34,956 nt of DNA from Corynebacterium sp. 122RC1 (GTDB lineage Bacteria; Actinomycetota; Actinomycetes; Mycobacteriales; Mycobacteriaceae), in the NCBI RefSeq assembly GCF_024580955.1, contig NZ_JANIKD010000021.1:1-34956 (forward strand). The letters are read 5' to 3'. A program made the translations under genes and the position numbers. This document shows, piece by piece, positions 7,221-17,127 of the stretch; position 1 is the stretch's first letter, and each line of letters opens with the position of its first letter. The notes beneath the pieces are model-generated. The model saw only the letters and a program-made list of their open reading frames with translations, made no database searches and had not been told where the DNA came from.

Positions 7221-8864
7221 TTAGTGATCCACTGCGGCCTCTACGCCCACACCCGTGAGGGAGCGAACTTCCATCTCTGCCTGCAGGTCATCCAGGTTGT
7301 CTGGCTTGCCAAGGAAGGTGAACACTGCACCTGCGAGGAACGCCAGCGGGATGGAGACAATGCCTGGGCTCTTCAGTGGGAAGAAGGCAAAGTCCACGTT
7401 TGGCAGCATGGAGGTAGGCGTGCCGGAAACTGCTGGGGAGAAAATGATCAGGATGAGCGCTGCACCCAGGCCTGCGTACATGGAGGCCACAGCGCCTGCA
7501 GTGTTGAAGCGCTTCCAGTAGAGCGAGTACAGGATGGTTGGCAGGTTTGCGGATGCTGCGATGGCGAATGCCAGGGAAACCAGGAAGGCAACGTTTTGCT
7601 CCATCGCGAGGATGCCCAGGATGATGGACAGCGCACCGATCACGATCACGGTGATACGAGAGACGCGAACCTGCTCTTCCTCGGATGCCTGGCCGTCGCG
7701 GATCACGGCATCGTAGATGTCGTGCGCCACGGAAGCGGAAGCGGTGATAGCAAGACCAGCAACCACTGCAAGCACGGTTGCAAAGGCAACTGCGGAGATC
7801 GCGGCCATGAACACTGGACCTGCCAGTGCCAGTGCGAGCAGTGGCGCCGCGGCGTTTGCAGTACCAGGCGCAGCCATGATGCGGTCCGGGCCTACCAGTG
7901 CGGCGGCACCGAAGCCAAGCACCAGGGTCATCAGGTAGAAGGCACCAATGAGCACGATTGCCCAGGTCACAGAACGACGAGCCTCAGTCGCGGTAGGAAC
8001 GGTGTAGAAGCGCATGAGCACGTGTGGCAGACCAGCGGTACCCAGCACCAGGGAGATACCCAGGGAGATGAAGTCCAGCTTGGAGGTTGCGCTCGCGCCG
8101 TACTGCAGTCCGGGCTCCAGAATCTGGGTGGCCTCATAGCCCTTCTGCGCCAGGTACTCGGAGTTTGCGTGCATTTCCACTGCTTGATCAAAGAGGTCAG
8201 ACAGGCCGCCGCGAACCATGACGAACACCAGCAGAGTCATGATGGTCACGCCACCCACCAGGAGCACAGCCTTGATCATCTGGACGTAGGTGGTGCCCTT
8301 CATGCCACCGATCAGCACGTAGAGAATCATGATGACGCCCACGATTGCCACCACGATGGACTGCGCGGTGCGATCATGCAGGTCAAGCAGTACGGACACA
8401 AGAGAGCCAGCGCCGGCCATTTGCGCGATCAGGTAGAACAGAGACACAAACAGGGTGCCGAAAGCCGCAGCAACGCGCACTGGCTTCTGCTTGAGGCGGA
8501 AGGAAAGCACGTCTGCCATGGTGAAGCGGCCGACGTTACGCAGCGGCTCTGCGACCAGCAGCAAGGCCACAAGCCATGCCACGAAGAAGCCGATGGAGTA
8601 CAGGAAGCCGTCGTAACCATTGAGAGCAATGGCGCCCACAATACCAAGGAAGGATGCTGCGGAGAGGTAGTCACCCGCGATTGCCAAGCCGTTCTGACGG
8701 CCAGTGAAGGAAGCACCACCGGTGTAGAAGTCTGATGCTTCCTTGGTGGTCTTACCCGCGCGCATCACCACGGCCATGGTGGCCACGATGAACACGCCGA
8801 ACACGATCATGTTGAGTACCGGGTTACCGGCGCTGCTCTCTTGAGCAAGGATTACGTTTTGCAT
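7221..8864 (-). CDS. mctC: Monocarboxylate (acetate/pyruvate/propionate) sodium:solute symporter
   Basis: A 547-residue sodium:solute symporter (SSS family, ActP/MctC group) with about 13 hydrophobic segments. Conserved blocks include SDFYTGGASF, GLAIAGDYLSAASFLG, FTMADVLSF, GGMKGTTYVQMIKA, GTAGLPHVLMRFYTVP and the C-terminal EMEVRSLTGVGVE. In C. glutamicum MctC takes up pyruvate, acetate and propionate; the sequence and its place near gltA and accD3 make this the likely ortholog. Its ribosome site AAGGAG overlaps the stop of mctB 11 bases upstream, so the two are co-translated. No strong terminator is visible downstream. A close paralog lies at 28703-30328. Confidence 0.9.
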   Translation of the reverse strand: MQNVILAQESSAGNPVLNMIVFGVFIVATMAVVMRAGKTTKEASDFYTGGASFTGRQNGLAIAGDYLSAASFLGIVGAIALNGYDGFLYSIGFFVAWLVALLLVAEPLRNVGRFTMADVLSFRLKQKPVRVAAAFGTLFVSLFYLIAQMAGAGSLVSVLLDLHDRTAQSIVVAIVGVIMILYVLIGGMKGTTYVQMIKAVLLVGGVTIMTLLVFVMVRGGLSDLFDQAVEMHANSEYLAQKGYEATQILEPGLQYGASATSKLDFISLGISLVLGTAGLPHVLMRFYTVPTATEARRSVTWAIVLIGAFYLMTLVLGFGAAALVGPDRIMAAPGTANAAAPLLALALAGPVFMAAISAVAFATVLAVVAGLAITASASVAHDIYDAVIRDGQASEEEQVRVSRITVIVIGALSIILGILAMEQNVAFLVSLAFAIAASANLPTILYSLYWKRFNTAGAVASMYAGLGAALILIIFSPAVSGTPTSMLPNVDFAFFPLKSPGIVSIPLAFLAGAVFTFLGKPDNLDDLQAEMEVRSLTGVGVEAAVDH

Positions 8865-8875
8865 GTTCTCGCTCC

Positions 8876-9217
8876 TTAACCTTCCATTTGCTCACGGATC
8901 GCGGCCGCGCGCGGCTCAATGTTCTTGTTTGCGTACTTGATGTAAATCCAAGTGATCACGAAGGTGGTGAGGAACTGAGCCAAACCGAAGACGACGCCCA
9001 CGTTCACGGAGCCGAATACTGGCTGAGCCATGAAGTCTGGGGCGTAGGTAGCCGTAAACACGTAGACCAAGTACCACACAAAGAACGCGATACTCATTGG
9101 GAAGGTGAAGTTGCGGTAGGTCTTCTTCAGCTCTACGAACTGAGGAGAAGTTTGCATCTCGCGGAACTCTTGCGCCGTAGGTTGGCGGCGTTCGCGCGGA
9201 GTGGCTGGTGCATTCAT
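8876..9217 (-). CDS. mctB: DUF485 small membrane protein, partner of the symporter
   Basis: A 113-residue membrane protein of the DUF485 family (YjcH-like), with a soluble N-terminus (PTAQEFREMQTSPQFVELK) and two hydrophobic segments (about residues 44-64 and 77-99). Such genes almost always precede acetate-type symporters, and the protein may aid assembly or function; its exact role is unknown to me. The start at 9217 is chosen because AAGGAGG stands 8 bases upstream; the open frame begins 11 codons earlier. It is followed by mctC after 11 bases, sharing the TAAGGAG sequence as stop and ribosome site. The paralogous pair at 28322-30328 has the same layout. Confidence 0.88.
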   Translation of the reverse strand: MNAPATPRERRQPTAQEFREMQTSPQFVELKKTYRNFTFPMSIAFFVWYLVYVFTATYAPDFMAQPVFGSVNVGVVFGLAQFLTTFVITWIYIKYANKNIEPRAAAIREQMEG

Positions 9218-9678
9218 ATGAGTGCCCTCCTTGAAAAAGATGTTCGCCACGAAGGAAAGGGATGAACGAAAACTGGTGAGTAATCTATGTGGCTCGTGCC
9301 CTCTCGCATTGAGGGGAGCTGGGTGTTCCTATAAGGCACGTGCCGTAGTTACTGCCATGAGAAGTTACCCGCCTCACAAAATTGAAAAAAGTGAATTTCC
9401 CCCAAAACGAACACCAGGTGAACACAAATCACCCCCGCATAACGGTGAGCTGGCCAAATATTCAATTATTTCCACCCCCAACGGAACCCCACTTTACCGA
9501 CTTGCAAAGATTGCAAAGGGTAGATCCACAACTTTTTAAGCCTTCACAAACCTTGCAATCTGCGCCCAGGAGGCGTAAAGAGCCAAAGTGGAATCATTCC
9601 TATATATAAGACTGTATAGGGAACGCTTGAATCACGTGCCCAAAATAGGCCTTCGTACCAACGCCCCCACATAAAAGA
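9218..9678 (-). promoter_or_regulatory. mctBC upstream region with paired TTTGCAA motifs and promoter
   Basis: On the minus strand, CTTTGCAA (9518-9511) and CTTTGCAAG (9509-9501) stand in tandem, resembling the core of the C. glutamicum RamB site. A possible -10 TTATAG is at 9334-9329, directly next to the palindrome GGCACGTGCC (9335-9344). The leader would be about 105 bases. No gene is visible in the rest of this stretch. Confidence 0.45.
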
Positions 9679-9711
9679 GGCCTGACTCCGAACCACTCCC
9701 GGAATCAGGCC
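9670..9711 (-). terminator. Intrinsic terminator of the reductase/crotonase operon
   Basis: GGCCTGACTCCG (9679-9690) pairs with CGGAATCAGGCC (9700-9711), a 12-bp stem with one G-U pair. On the minus strand it is followed by CTCTTTTAT. It is about 36 bases past the crotonase stop. Confidence 0.8.
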
Positions 9712-9746
9712 GTTGAGCTCACAGCGCCCTGGCCGCACGGCCTTGC

Positions 9747-10496
9747 CTATTTGCCCTGAAACACCGGCTGGCGCTTCTCTGCGCGGGCCTGGCGCGCTTC
9801 CTTGGCATCCTCACTGGCCCAGCATTGGGCGTAAAGTGCCTGGCCTTTCTCATCCAATTGGTAAGAGCCGTCATGAGCGTTGAGCACACTCTTGAGCTGC
9901 TTGAGGGCCAGCGGGGCTTGAGCAGCCACTTGCTGGGCGTATTCAAGTGCAGCGGCGTCATCTCCTGCGGTAGCGGCAAAGCCCAATGCAAGCGCCTGAT
10001 CGGCAGAAACCCTTTGCATTCCAAGCAGAACATTGCGCGCTACTGCCCCACCGAGCAGGTCTTTGGAGCGATTGAGCGTCCACGCATCGAGTGCAAAGCC
10101 AAGCTGCGCAGCGGGTACGCCAAACCAGGCGCGCTCCCCCACCACGCGGAGATCACAGGCCAAGGACAATTGCGTGCCGGCACCCACTGCGGGCCCTTGC
10201 ACGCTGGCGATCACCGGCAAAGGCGAATCCAGGATAGCGTGGAGCATGGCGTGCAAAGATGTGTGGAAATCATCCCCGTACACCCCGCCACCAAGGTCCG
10301 CACCTGCGCAGAACGCCGGCCCTTCGGCCTTGATGAGCACGGCCCTGGCTGCGTCGGCACCGCTTGCTGCCTCCGTGATCACCCTGCCAATTTCCTGGCA
10401 CATCGCCGCGGAGAGCGCGTTGCGCTTTTCTGGCTGCGCCAAGGTGAGCACCAGCACTGCACCATGTTGCTCTACGTTGATTGCTTGCTCGCTCAT
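9747..10496 (-). CDS. echA6: EchA6-like crotonase-family protein, probably non-catalytic
   Basis: A 249-residue crotonase fold with PEKRNALSA, the oxyanion segment AFCAGADL (about 61-68), GPAVGAGTQLSLACDLRVV (about 101-119) and the C-terminal EKRQPVFQGK. True enoyl-CoA hydratases have two catalytic Glu, in GGxxE and FGxPE. Aligned by eye these are Gln109 and Ala129 here, so hydration is unlikely. M. tuberculosis EchA6 also lacks them, binds acyl-CoA and supports mycolic acid synthesis, and its gene neighbours accD3, as here. The frame opens earlier, but the start at 10496 follows GGAGGAAT that lies inside the end of the reductase gene; one base separates the two genes, so translation is coupled. 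Confidence 0.82.
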   Translation of the reverse strand: MSEQAINVEQHGAVLVLTLAQPEKRNALSAAMCQEIGRVITEAASGADAARAVLIKAEGPAFCAGADLGGGVYGDDFHTSLHAMLHAILDSPLPVIASVQGPAVGAGTQLSLACDLRVVGERAWFGVPAAQLGFALDAWTLNRSKDLLGGAVARNVLLGMQRVSADQALALGFAATAGDDAAALEYAQQVAAQAPLALKQLKSVLNAHDGSYQLDEKGQALYAQCWASEDAKEARQARAEKRQPVFQGK

Positions 10497-10497
10497 G

Positions 10498-11370
10498 TTA
10501 TTCCTCCAGTTCACCTGGGAATGTTGCCGGATCTGCATACATGCGCCCTGCACCCGGCGCGCTGTCCAGTGCGGTGATGGCTGCGATTTCCTCGGCGGTG
10601 AGCTCAAAGTCAAAGATGTTGAGGTTTTCGGCCTGGCGGGTTGGGTTCGCGCTCTTCGGCACCGTGGACATGCCCTGCTGCACCATCCATCGCAGCGCCA
10701 CCTGGGCTGCGGTCTTTCCGTACTTTTGCGCCGGCGCCTGGAGCGCCTGATAGTTCAGGGCACCGCCGCGGCCCAGTGGGGACCACGCCTCGGTGACCAC
10801 GCCCACCTGCTCGTGGAAGGCATGGAGCTCCTGCTGGGAGAAGCCCGGGTGCAGCTCCACCTGGTTGAGCACCGGGGCGATGCCGGTTTCTGCAATGATT
10901 TCCTTCAACTGCGCCTCGTTGAAGTTGGCTACCGCGATGCTGCGCACCTGGCCGAAGCCCTGCACGTTGGCCAGGGCGGCATAGGACTCCCGGTACAGGC
11001 CCCGTTGCGGCCAAGGCCAGTGCACCATGTAGCAATCCAGAAACTCTTGGTCTAGCGCACGCAAAGAGTCCTGGAATGCTTTCTGCACCTGCTGTGCACC
11101 CTGCATGTCATTCCATACTTTAGAGTTCACAAAGAGTTCTTGGCGGGTGACGTCGCCTGCTGCGACGGCGTCGTTGATCGCCCGGCCCACCTCTGCTTCA
11201 TTGCCGTAAATCGCGGCGGTATCGATGTGGCGGTAGCCCACCTCAATTGCGCTGCGCACCGCGCGGTAGGCCTCATCTCCCTGGAGCTTCCAAGTGCCAA
11301 AACCCAGGATGGGCATGGCTTGGCCGTCGTTTAATGTGATCGTTGGGGCTAGGTGGGTTGGTTGAGTCAT
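10498..11370 (-). CDS. Aldo-keto reductase (2,5-diketo-gluconate reductase-like)
   Basis: A 290-residue cytosolic NAD(P)H-dependent reductase of the AKR superfamily. The catalytic tetrad is visible: Asp50 and Tyr55 in HIDTAAIYGNE, Lys84 in VNSKVW and His117 in YMVHWP. VLNQVELHP and the coenzyme-binding TVPKSANPTR complete the family marks. The natural substrate is unknown; related enzymes reduce sugar ketones and reactive aldehydes. The start at 11370 (MTQPTHLAP) is preceded by AGGGGGT at close spacing; the open frame runs back past the accD3 start and that part is not coding. It is the first gene of a two-gene operon with the echA6-like gene and is divergent from accD3. Confidence 0.88.
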   Translation of the reverse strand: MTQPTHLAPTITLNDGQAMPILGFGTWKLQGDEAYRAVRSAIEVGYRHIDTAAIYGNEAEVGRAINDAVAAGDVTRQELFVNSKVWNDMQGAQQVQKAFQDSLRALDQEFLDCYMVHWPWPQRGLYRESYAALANVQGFGQVRSIAVANFNEAQLKEIIAETGIAPVLNQVELHPGFSQQELHAFHEQVGVVTEAWSPLGRGGALNYQALQAPAQKYGKTAAQVALRWMVQQGMSTVPKSANPTRQAENLNIFDFELTAEEIAAITALDSAPGAGRMYADPATFPGELEE

Positions 11371-11463
11371 ACCCCCTATTGAACACCCCAATGGGGGAAC
11401 GCGCACCAATTCCACCCCAAAAACTTGGGGTGGGTTCCAAATAGGTGAATTAAGGTTGCACAC
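11371..11463. promoter_or_regulatory. Divergent promoter region with a strong palindrome
   Basis: CCACCCCAA (11412-11420) and TTGGGGTGG (11425-11433) form a perfect 9-bp inverted repeat around AAAC. It holds an ACCCC and a GGGGT half, the type bound by the C. glutamicum regulator RamA. A second, imperfect dyad (CCCC-T-ATTG with CAATGGGG, about 11372-11396) lies on the reductase side. Confidence 0.45.
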
Positions 11464-13002
11464 ATGACCCAACAGAAGACTCACACCAGTGCCCACGAGC
11501 TCATTGAGAAAGTACTAGACCCCGGCACATTTGTGAGCTGGGACGAAGCCCCCGAATACGGCGCCATCAGTGAGTCCTACCGCGCCTCCCTGGCCAAGGC
11601 GCGCGAAAAAACCGGTGTTGACGAGGCCGTTATCACCGGCGAAGGCACCGTCACCGGGCACCGCGTGGCCTTTGTGCTCAGCGAATTCGGATTCCTGGGC
11701 GGCTCCATTGGTGCAGCTACGGCAAGGCGCATCATCGCCGCGATCCACCGCGCCACCGCTGAACAACTCCCGCTGCTTATCTCCCCTTCCTCCGGCGGCA
11801 CCAGAATGCAGGAAGGTACCCCCGCTTTTGCACTCATGGTGTCCATTACCACTGCCGTGTACCGCCATAAAGACGCCAACCTCCCGTTCCTGGTGTACCT
11901 GCGCAACCCCACCACCGGCGGCGTGATGGCTTCCTGGGGTTCCGCCGGGCACTTCACCTACGCTGAGCCCGGCGCGCTCCTGGGATTCCTCGGCCCGCGC
12001 GTTGTGGAGCTCACCACGGGCACACCAATCCCCGAAGGCGTGCAATCCGGCGAGCACCTCGCGGAATGTGGCGTCATCGACGGCGTCATTTCCCCCAAGC
12101 AGCTCCGCGCAGCCGTGACCAAGATTGTGGACGTAGTGCTCAGCCCTAAAGAATTCATCGAGCCTGAGCTGCCGCAGATGAGCAACGCGGTGGAGCCAAG
12201 CTCCGCCTGGGAGGCAATCACGGAAACTCGCCGCGAAGACCGCCCCGGCACGCGCGATTTGGTGCAAAGGGTCGAGCAGCAGCTCATCGCGTTAAGCGGC
12301 ACTGGTGACGGGCGCACGTCCGCCGCGGTCACCGTAGCCATCGCCCGGATCGCGGGGCGGCCCGTGGTGCTCATCGCGCAGGATCGCCACCAGCAGCCCC
12401 CGCATGGGGAAAGCTTCCTCGGGCCAGAAGCGCTGCGTTTTGCACGCCGCGGAATCCAACTGGCGCACGAGCTGAGCCTGCCGCTGGTTTCCATCATCGA
12501 TACCCCAGGGGCGGAGCTCTCCGCCCACGCGGAGCAACAAGGACTTGCCGGTTCGATCGCGCGTACCCTGCAGGAACTCGTGAGCGTGGACGTACCTACC
12601 GTATCCGTACTCTTGGGTGAAGGCTGCGGCGGCGGCGCGCTGGCCATGTTGCCCGCAGACAAGGTACTGGCAACCAGCAACGCCTGGCTGAGCCCCCTGC
12701 CACCTGAAGGCGCCTCGGCCATCATGTTCCACGACACCTCTCACGCACCGGAAATGATGGAAGAACAAAAGGTATCTGCCAGGGCTTTGCAAGAAGCTGG
12801 GATCGTGGACGCGATTATCCCCGAGCCACCGCGTGATTGCGATGACAGCGTCGGTGAAGTTGCCTACGAACAGCGCTTCGCGGATGCCGTGCTCGCGCAT
12901 ATTGCCCACGCGCTTTGGGAACTGGAGAACGCCCCGTTGCGCGTTGGGCGCGAACAGAGGATGCGCCATTACGAGGATCTGGCCAGCGCCATCGAACGCT
13001 GA
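11464..13002 (+). CDS. accD3: Acyl-CoA carboxylase carboxyltransferase with fused beta and alpha domains
   Basis: A 512-residue cytosolic carboxyltransferase that moves carboxybiotin carbon to an acyl-CoA. The first half (about 20-240) is AccD-like, with EFGFLGGSIGAA, SSGGTRMQEG and AECGVIDGVI, and lacks the N-terminal zinc finger of E. coli AccD. The second half (about 255-500) is AccA-like, with IDTPGAELSAHAEQQG, LLGEGCGGGALA and the EGASAIMF region. It matches the AccD3 type (M. tuberculosis Rv0904c, C. glutamicum cg0951, from memory). Whether its substrate is acetyl-CoA or a longer acyl-CoA is not shown by sequence. Start: ATG with AAGG about 9 bases upstream. It shares a divergent promoter region with the reductase/echA6 operon, which suggests a common role in fatty or mycolic acid metabolism. 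Confidence 0.85.
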   Translation: MTQQKTHTSAHELIEKVLDPGTFVSWDEAPEYGAISESYRASLAKAREKTGVDEAVITGEGTVTGHRVAFVLSEFGFLGGSIGAATARRIIAAIHRATAEQLPLLISPSSGGTRMQEGTPAFALMVSITTAVYRHKDANLPFLVYLRNPTTGGVMASWGSAGHFTYAEPGALLGFLGPRVVELTTGTPIPEGVQSGEHLAECGVIDGVISPKQLRAAVTKIVDVVLSPKEFIEPELPQMSNAVEPSSAWEAITETRREDRPGTRDLVQRVEQQLIALSGTGDGRTSAAVTVAIARIAGRPVVLIAQDRHQQPPHGESFLGPEALRFARRGIQLAHELSLPLVSIIDTPGAELSAHAEQQGLAGSIARTLQELVSVDVPTVSVLLGEGCGGGALAMLPADKVLATSNAWLSPLPPEGASAIMFHDTSHAPEMMEEQKVSARALQEAGIVDAIIPEPPRDCDDSVGEVAYEQRFADAVLAHIAHALWELENAPLRVGREQRMRHYEDLASAIER

Positions 13003-13064
13003 GGATAGTGGGGTTTCTGGGAGGTTGCTTAAGTTGGGTCTGAGGAGGCAGCGCCCCGAAGAGC

Positions 13065-13123
13065 AAAAACTGCTCCCCACGAGCCAGGATCTGATTCATC
13101 AGTCCAACCTCGCGGGGAGCAGT
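13065..13123. terminator. Bidirectional hairpin element between accD3 and the FKBP gene (copy 1)
   Basis: ACTGCTCCCC (13069-13078) pairs with GGGGAGCAGT (13114-13123). Inside, CGAG/CTCG extends the fold and GGA-CTGA / TCAG-TCC (13087-13105) forms an apical stem with a TTCA loop. On the minus strand it ends in TTTTT, so it best serves the FKBP gene. The outer stem is identical to that at 21891-21944. Confidence 0.75.
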
Positions 13124-13152
13124 GAGAGGTCACAGCACCTTAGGTGTAGGCG

Positions 13153-13512
13153 TTACTCCACACCCAGCAGGTCAATTACGAACACCAGGGTGCGGCCGGC
13201 GAGTGGGTGACCGCCGCCGGCTGGGCCGTAAGCGGCCTCTGGTGGGATGACAAGCTGGCGGCGGCCGCCAACCTTCATGCCTGGGATGCCTTCTTGCCAG
13301 CCAGCAATGAGGCCTGCCAGCGGGAACTGGATGCTCTGGCCGCGGTCCCAGGAAGAATCAAATTCCTGGCCAGTTTCAAAGTCAACACCAACGTAGTGAA
13401 CCTCAACCTGTCCACCTGGCTGGGCCTCTGGGCCATCGCCTACCACAATGTCGTGGATGAGGATGTCTTCAGGTGCCGGGCCCTGTGGGATTTCAATTTG
13501 TGGTTTTTCCAT
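13153..13512 (-). CDS. FKBP-type peptidyl-prolyl cis-trans isomerase
   Basis: A 119-residue single-domain cytosolic FKBP that speeds cis-trans isomerisation of Xaa-Pro bonds. Visible motifs are VEVHYVGVDFETGQEFDSSWDRGQ, LIAGWQEGIPGMKVGGRRQLVIPPEAAYG and TLVFVIDLLGV, covering the usual aromatic and acidic pocket residues; there is no signal peptide. Length equals the small actinobacterial FKBPs (C. glutamicum cg0950 type). The start at 13512 (MEKPQIEIP) follows GGAG about 11 bases upstream; the frame opens farther upstream, in composition unlike the protein. It lies downstream of gltA on the same strand but a hairpin (13699-13742) separates them. Confidence 0.92.
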   Translation of the reverse strand: MEKPQIEIPQGPAPEDILIHDIVVGDGPEAQPGGQVEVHYVGVDFETGQEFDSSWDRGQSIQFPLAGLIAGWQEGIPGMKVGGRRQLVIPPEAAYGPAGGGHPLAGRTLVFVIDLLGVE

Positions 13513-13698
13513 GGGAGGTTTTGCTCCTTCTTCGTGGAAGTTCGGTCCGCTCACTGTGCAACAGGTGTTGCGGGTGAGCGTGCGGTGGCCGGTGTGGCCG
13601 ATTGCCCGTAAGCAATCCGCAGGCGCGGCCACGTGCTGCACCTACTTATTGTAAATACTGCGGGGCATGGCCCGAAATGAGGGGCGTACATGCAAGAA

Positions 13699-13742
13699 GC
13701 CGAGTACGGTGTTCCATCTTAGTGCTCACACCTGTACTCGGC
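13699..13742 (-). terminator. Hairpin after gltA
   Basis: GCCGAGTAC-GGTGT (13699-13712) pairs with ACACC-T-GTACTCGGC (13728-13742): 14 pairs with one bulged T. It starts 17 bases past the gltA stop. The tract that follows on the minus strand (TTCTTGC) is weak, so it may terminate partly or stabilise the 3' end. Confidence 0.65.
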
Positions 13743-13758
13743 TGCATTGCTGGCTGTG

Positions 13759-15051
13759 TTAGCGCTCGCTACGTGGGGTTACCTTGCGCAAGGTCTCGCC
13801 GGTGTAAACCTGGCGTGGACGGTTGATCTTGGTGGTGGTGGCGAGCTGCTCACGGTACTGTGCGATCCAGCCTGGGAGGCGGCCGATGGCAAACAGCACG
13901 GTGAAGAAGTCGGTTGGGAAGCCCATCGCACGGTAGATCAGGCCGGTGTAGAAGTCCACGTTCGGGTAGAGCTTGCGCTGGACGAAGTAGTCGTCGTTCA
14001 GCGCGATCTCCTCGAGCTTCATGGCGAGGTCGAGCAGTGGATCGCCGCCCAGGTGCTCCAGGATCTCGTGTGCGGTCTCCTTCACGATGGCCGCGCGTGG
14101 GTCGTAGTTCTTGTACACGCGGTGGCCGAAGCCCATGAGGCGAACGCCCTTTTCCTTGTTCTTCACGCGGTTCATGAAGTCGGTGGCGTCGCCGCCGTTG
14201 GCGTCGATCTCCTCAAGCATCTCAAGCACTGCCTGGTTGGCGCCGCCGTGCAGCGGGCCGGAGAGTGCGTTGATGCCGCCGGCGATCGCAACGAACATGT
14301 TTGCCTGTGCGGAGCCGATCATGCGCACGGTGGAGGTGGAGCAGTTCTGCTCGTGGTCTGCGTGGAGGATGAGCAGCTTGTCCAGCGCCTTGGAGACCAC
14401 AGGATCCACCTGATATTCCTCGGTTGGGTAGCCGAACATCATGCGCAGGAAGTTCTCGCGTGCGTTCAGGTTGTTATCTGGGTACATGTATGGCGCACCC
14501 TTGGAAGCGCGGTAGGCGTATGCGGCAAGCATTGGCACCTTGGCCAGAAGGCGCACGGTGGCCTTGTCCAGTTGCTCCTCATCCAGAGGATCGAGCTGAT
14601 CCTGGTAGTAGGTGGAGAGGATGTTCACAGAGGAGGCGAGCACGCTCATTGGGTGGGCGTTGCGCGGGAAGATGCTGAACTGCGCCTTAAAGTCCTCATC
14701 CAGGAGGGTGTGGTGGCGGATTTCGTCGTTAAACTTCTCAAGCTCTTCCTGGTTTGGCAGCTTGCCCTTGATCAGCAGGTAGGAAACCTCGTTGAAGGTG
14801 GCATTTTCTGCCAGATCAGCGATGTCGTAACCACGGTGGCGCAGGATACCCTCGTCGCCGTCGATGTAGGTGATCTTGGATTCAGTGGAGCCGGTGCTCA
14901 CGTATCCGGGGTCAAAGGTAACCAAGCCAGTCTCAGAGAGCAGCTTGTCCAGCACGATGCCGTCATTACCTTCGGTGGCCTTGATGATGTCCATCTCATA
15001 TTCACCACCGGAGTAGTGAAGAACGGCCTTGTCCTTGTTCTCTGAAGCCAC
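13759..15051 (-). CDS. gltA: Citrate synthase
   Basis: Condenses oxaloacetate and acetyl-CoA to citrate, the entry step of the TCA cycle. The 430-residue protein is a type II citrate synthase very like the C. glutamicum enzyme as I recall it. It has TFDPGYVSTGSTESKITYIDG near the N-terminus, HADHEQNCSTSTVR, the catalytic His in GPLHGGANQAV, GFGHRVYKNYDPR and the catalytic Asp in YPNVDFYTG. The start is taken as GTG at 15051 (MASENKDKAVLHY) with GAAAGG 7 bases upstream; the frame is open to 15300 but the extension is unlike the family. Promoter candidates lie in the 556-base divergent region shared with serC. Confidence 0.95.
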   Translation of the reverse strand: MASENKDKAVLHYSGGEYEMDIIKATEGNDGIVLDKLLSETGLVTFDPGYVSTGSTESKITYIDGDEGILRHRGYDIADLAENATFNEVSYLLIKGKLPNQEELEKFNDEIRHHTLLDEDFKAQFSIFPRNAHPMSVLASSVNILSTYYQDQLDPLDEEQLDKATVRLLAKVPMLAAYAYRASKGAPYMYPDNNLNARENFLRMMFGYPTEEYQVDPVVSKALDKLLILHADHEQNCSTSTVRMIGSAQANMFVAIAGGINALSGPLHGGANQAVLEMLEEIDANGGDATDFMNRVKNKEKGVRLMGFGHRVYKNYDPRAAIVKETAHEILEHLGGDPLLDLAMKLEEIALNDDYFVQRKLYPNVDFYTGLIYRAMGFPTDFFTVLFAIGRLPGWIAQYREQLATTTKINRPRQVYTGETLRKVTPRSER

Positions 15052-16738
<1,687 letters not shown>

Positions 16739-16765
16739 GCCCCATCCAGCCGACGCACCAAACAG

Positions 16766-16811
16766 CACCCGCCCCCCTGCATCGCAATTCGCACCCAGGG
16801 GCGGGTGTTTT
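16766..16811 (+). terminator. Intrinsic terminator of serC
   Basis: CACCCGCCCC plus CCTG (16766-16779) pairs with CCAGGGGCGGGTG (16795-16807) with one bulge, followed by TTTT. It stands about 27 bases after the stop. Confidence 0.85.
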
Positions 16812-16984
16812 GCATGCGGCCCAATAACTCCAACGCGAACCCCCACCCGCTCCTCCACAACCCCTTAAGCCACAGCAGAAACACAGGCCACAACTGAGCG
16901 GGGCGCGGCCCGGAAAACCTGGCAAAAGGCCACTTCTCCACAGCATTTGCTGCGTTGGCTGCGCTGTTTCACCACCAATATTCG

Positions 16985-17127
16985 CTACAGTGGGGGAAGT
17001 TCAAAATTTGTGAGGAACTCGTGTGCGCTTCGTAAGGAAACACCACGAAAACGCGGAGCACACCACAAAGCCCGCCATCGGTTCCCCACAACCTTGCCCC
17101 AACCCCTATCAAAGGAGTAGCCGCAGA
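16985..17127 (+). promoter_or_regulatory. Putative sepH promoter and leader
   Basis: A TACAGT -10-like hexamer is at 16986-16991; the -35 is unclear. AAAGGAG (17111-17117) lies about 10 bases before the ATG at 17128 and decides that start. The upstream in-frame GTG at 17023 has no ribosome site. Confidence 0.35.

Noticed and set aside
7200..8735. 511-codon plus-strand frame opposite mctC
   Set aside because: Antisense shadow of a well-conserved symporter; the His/Gly/Gln-rich translation is typical of reverse-complement frames in GC-rich genes.
13747..15045. 432-codon plus-strand frame opposite gltA
   Set aside because: Shadow of citrate synthase; no recognisable protein features.
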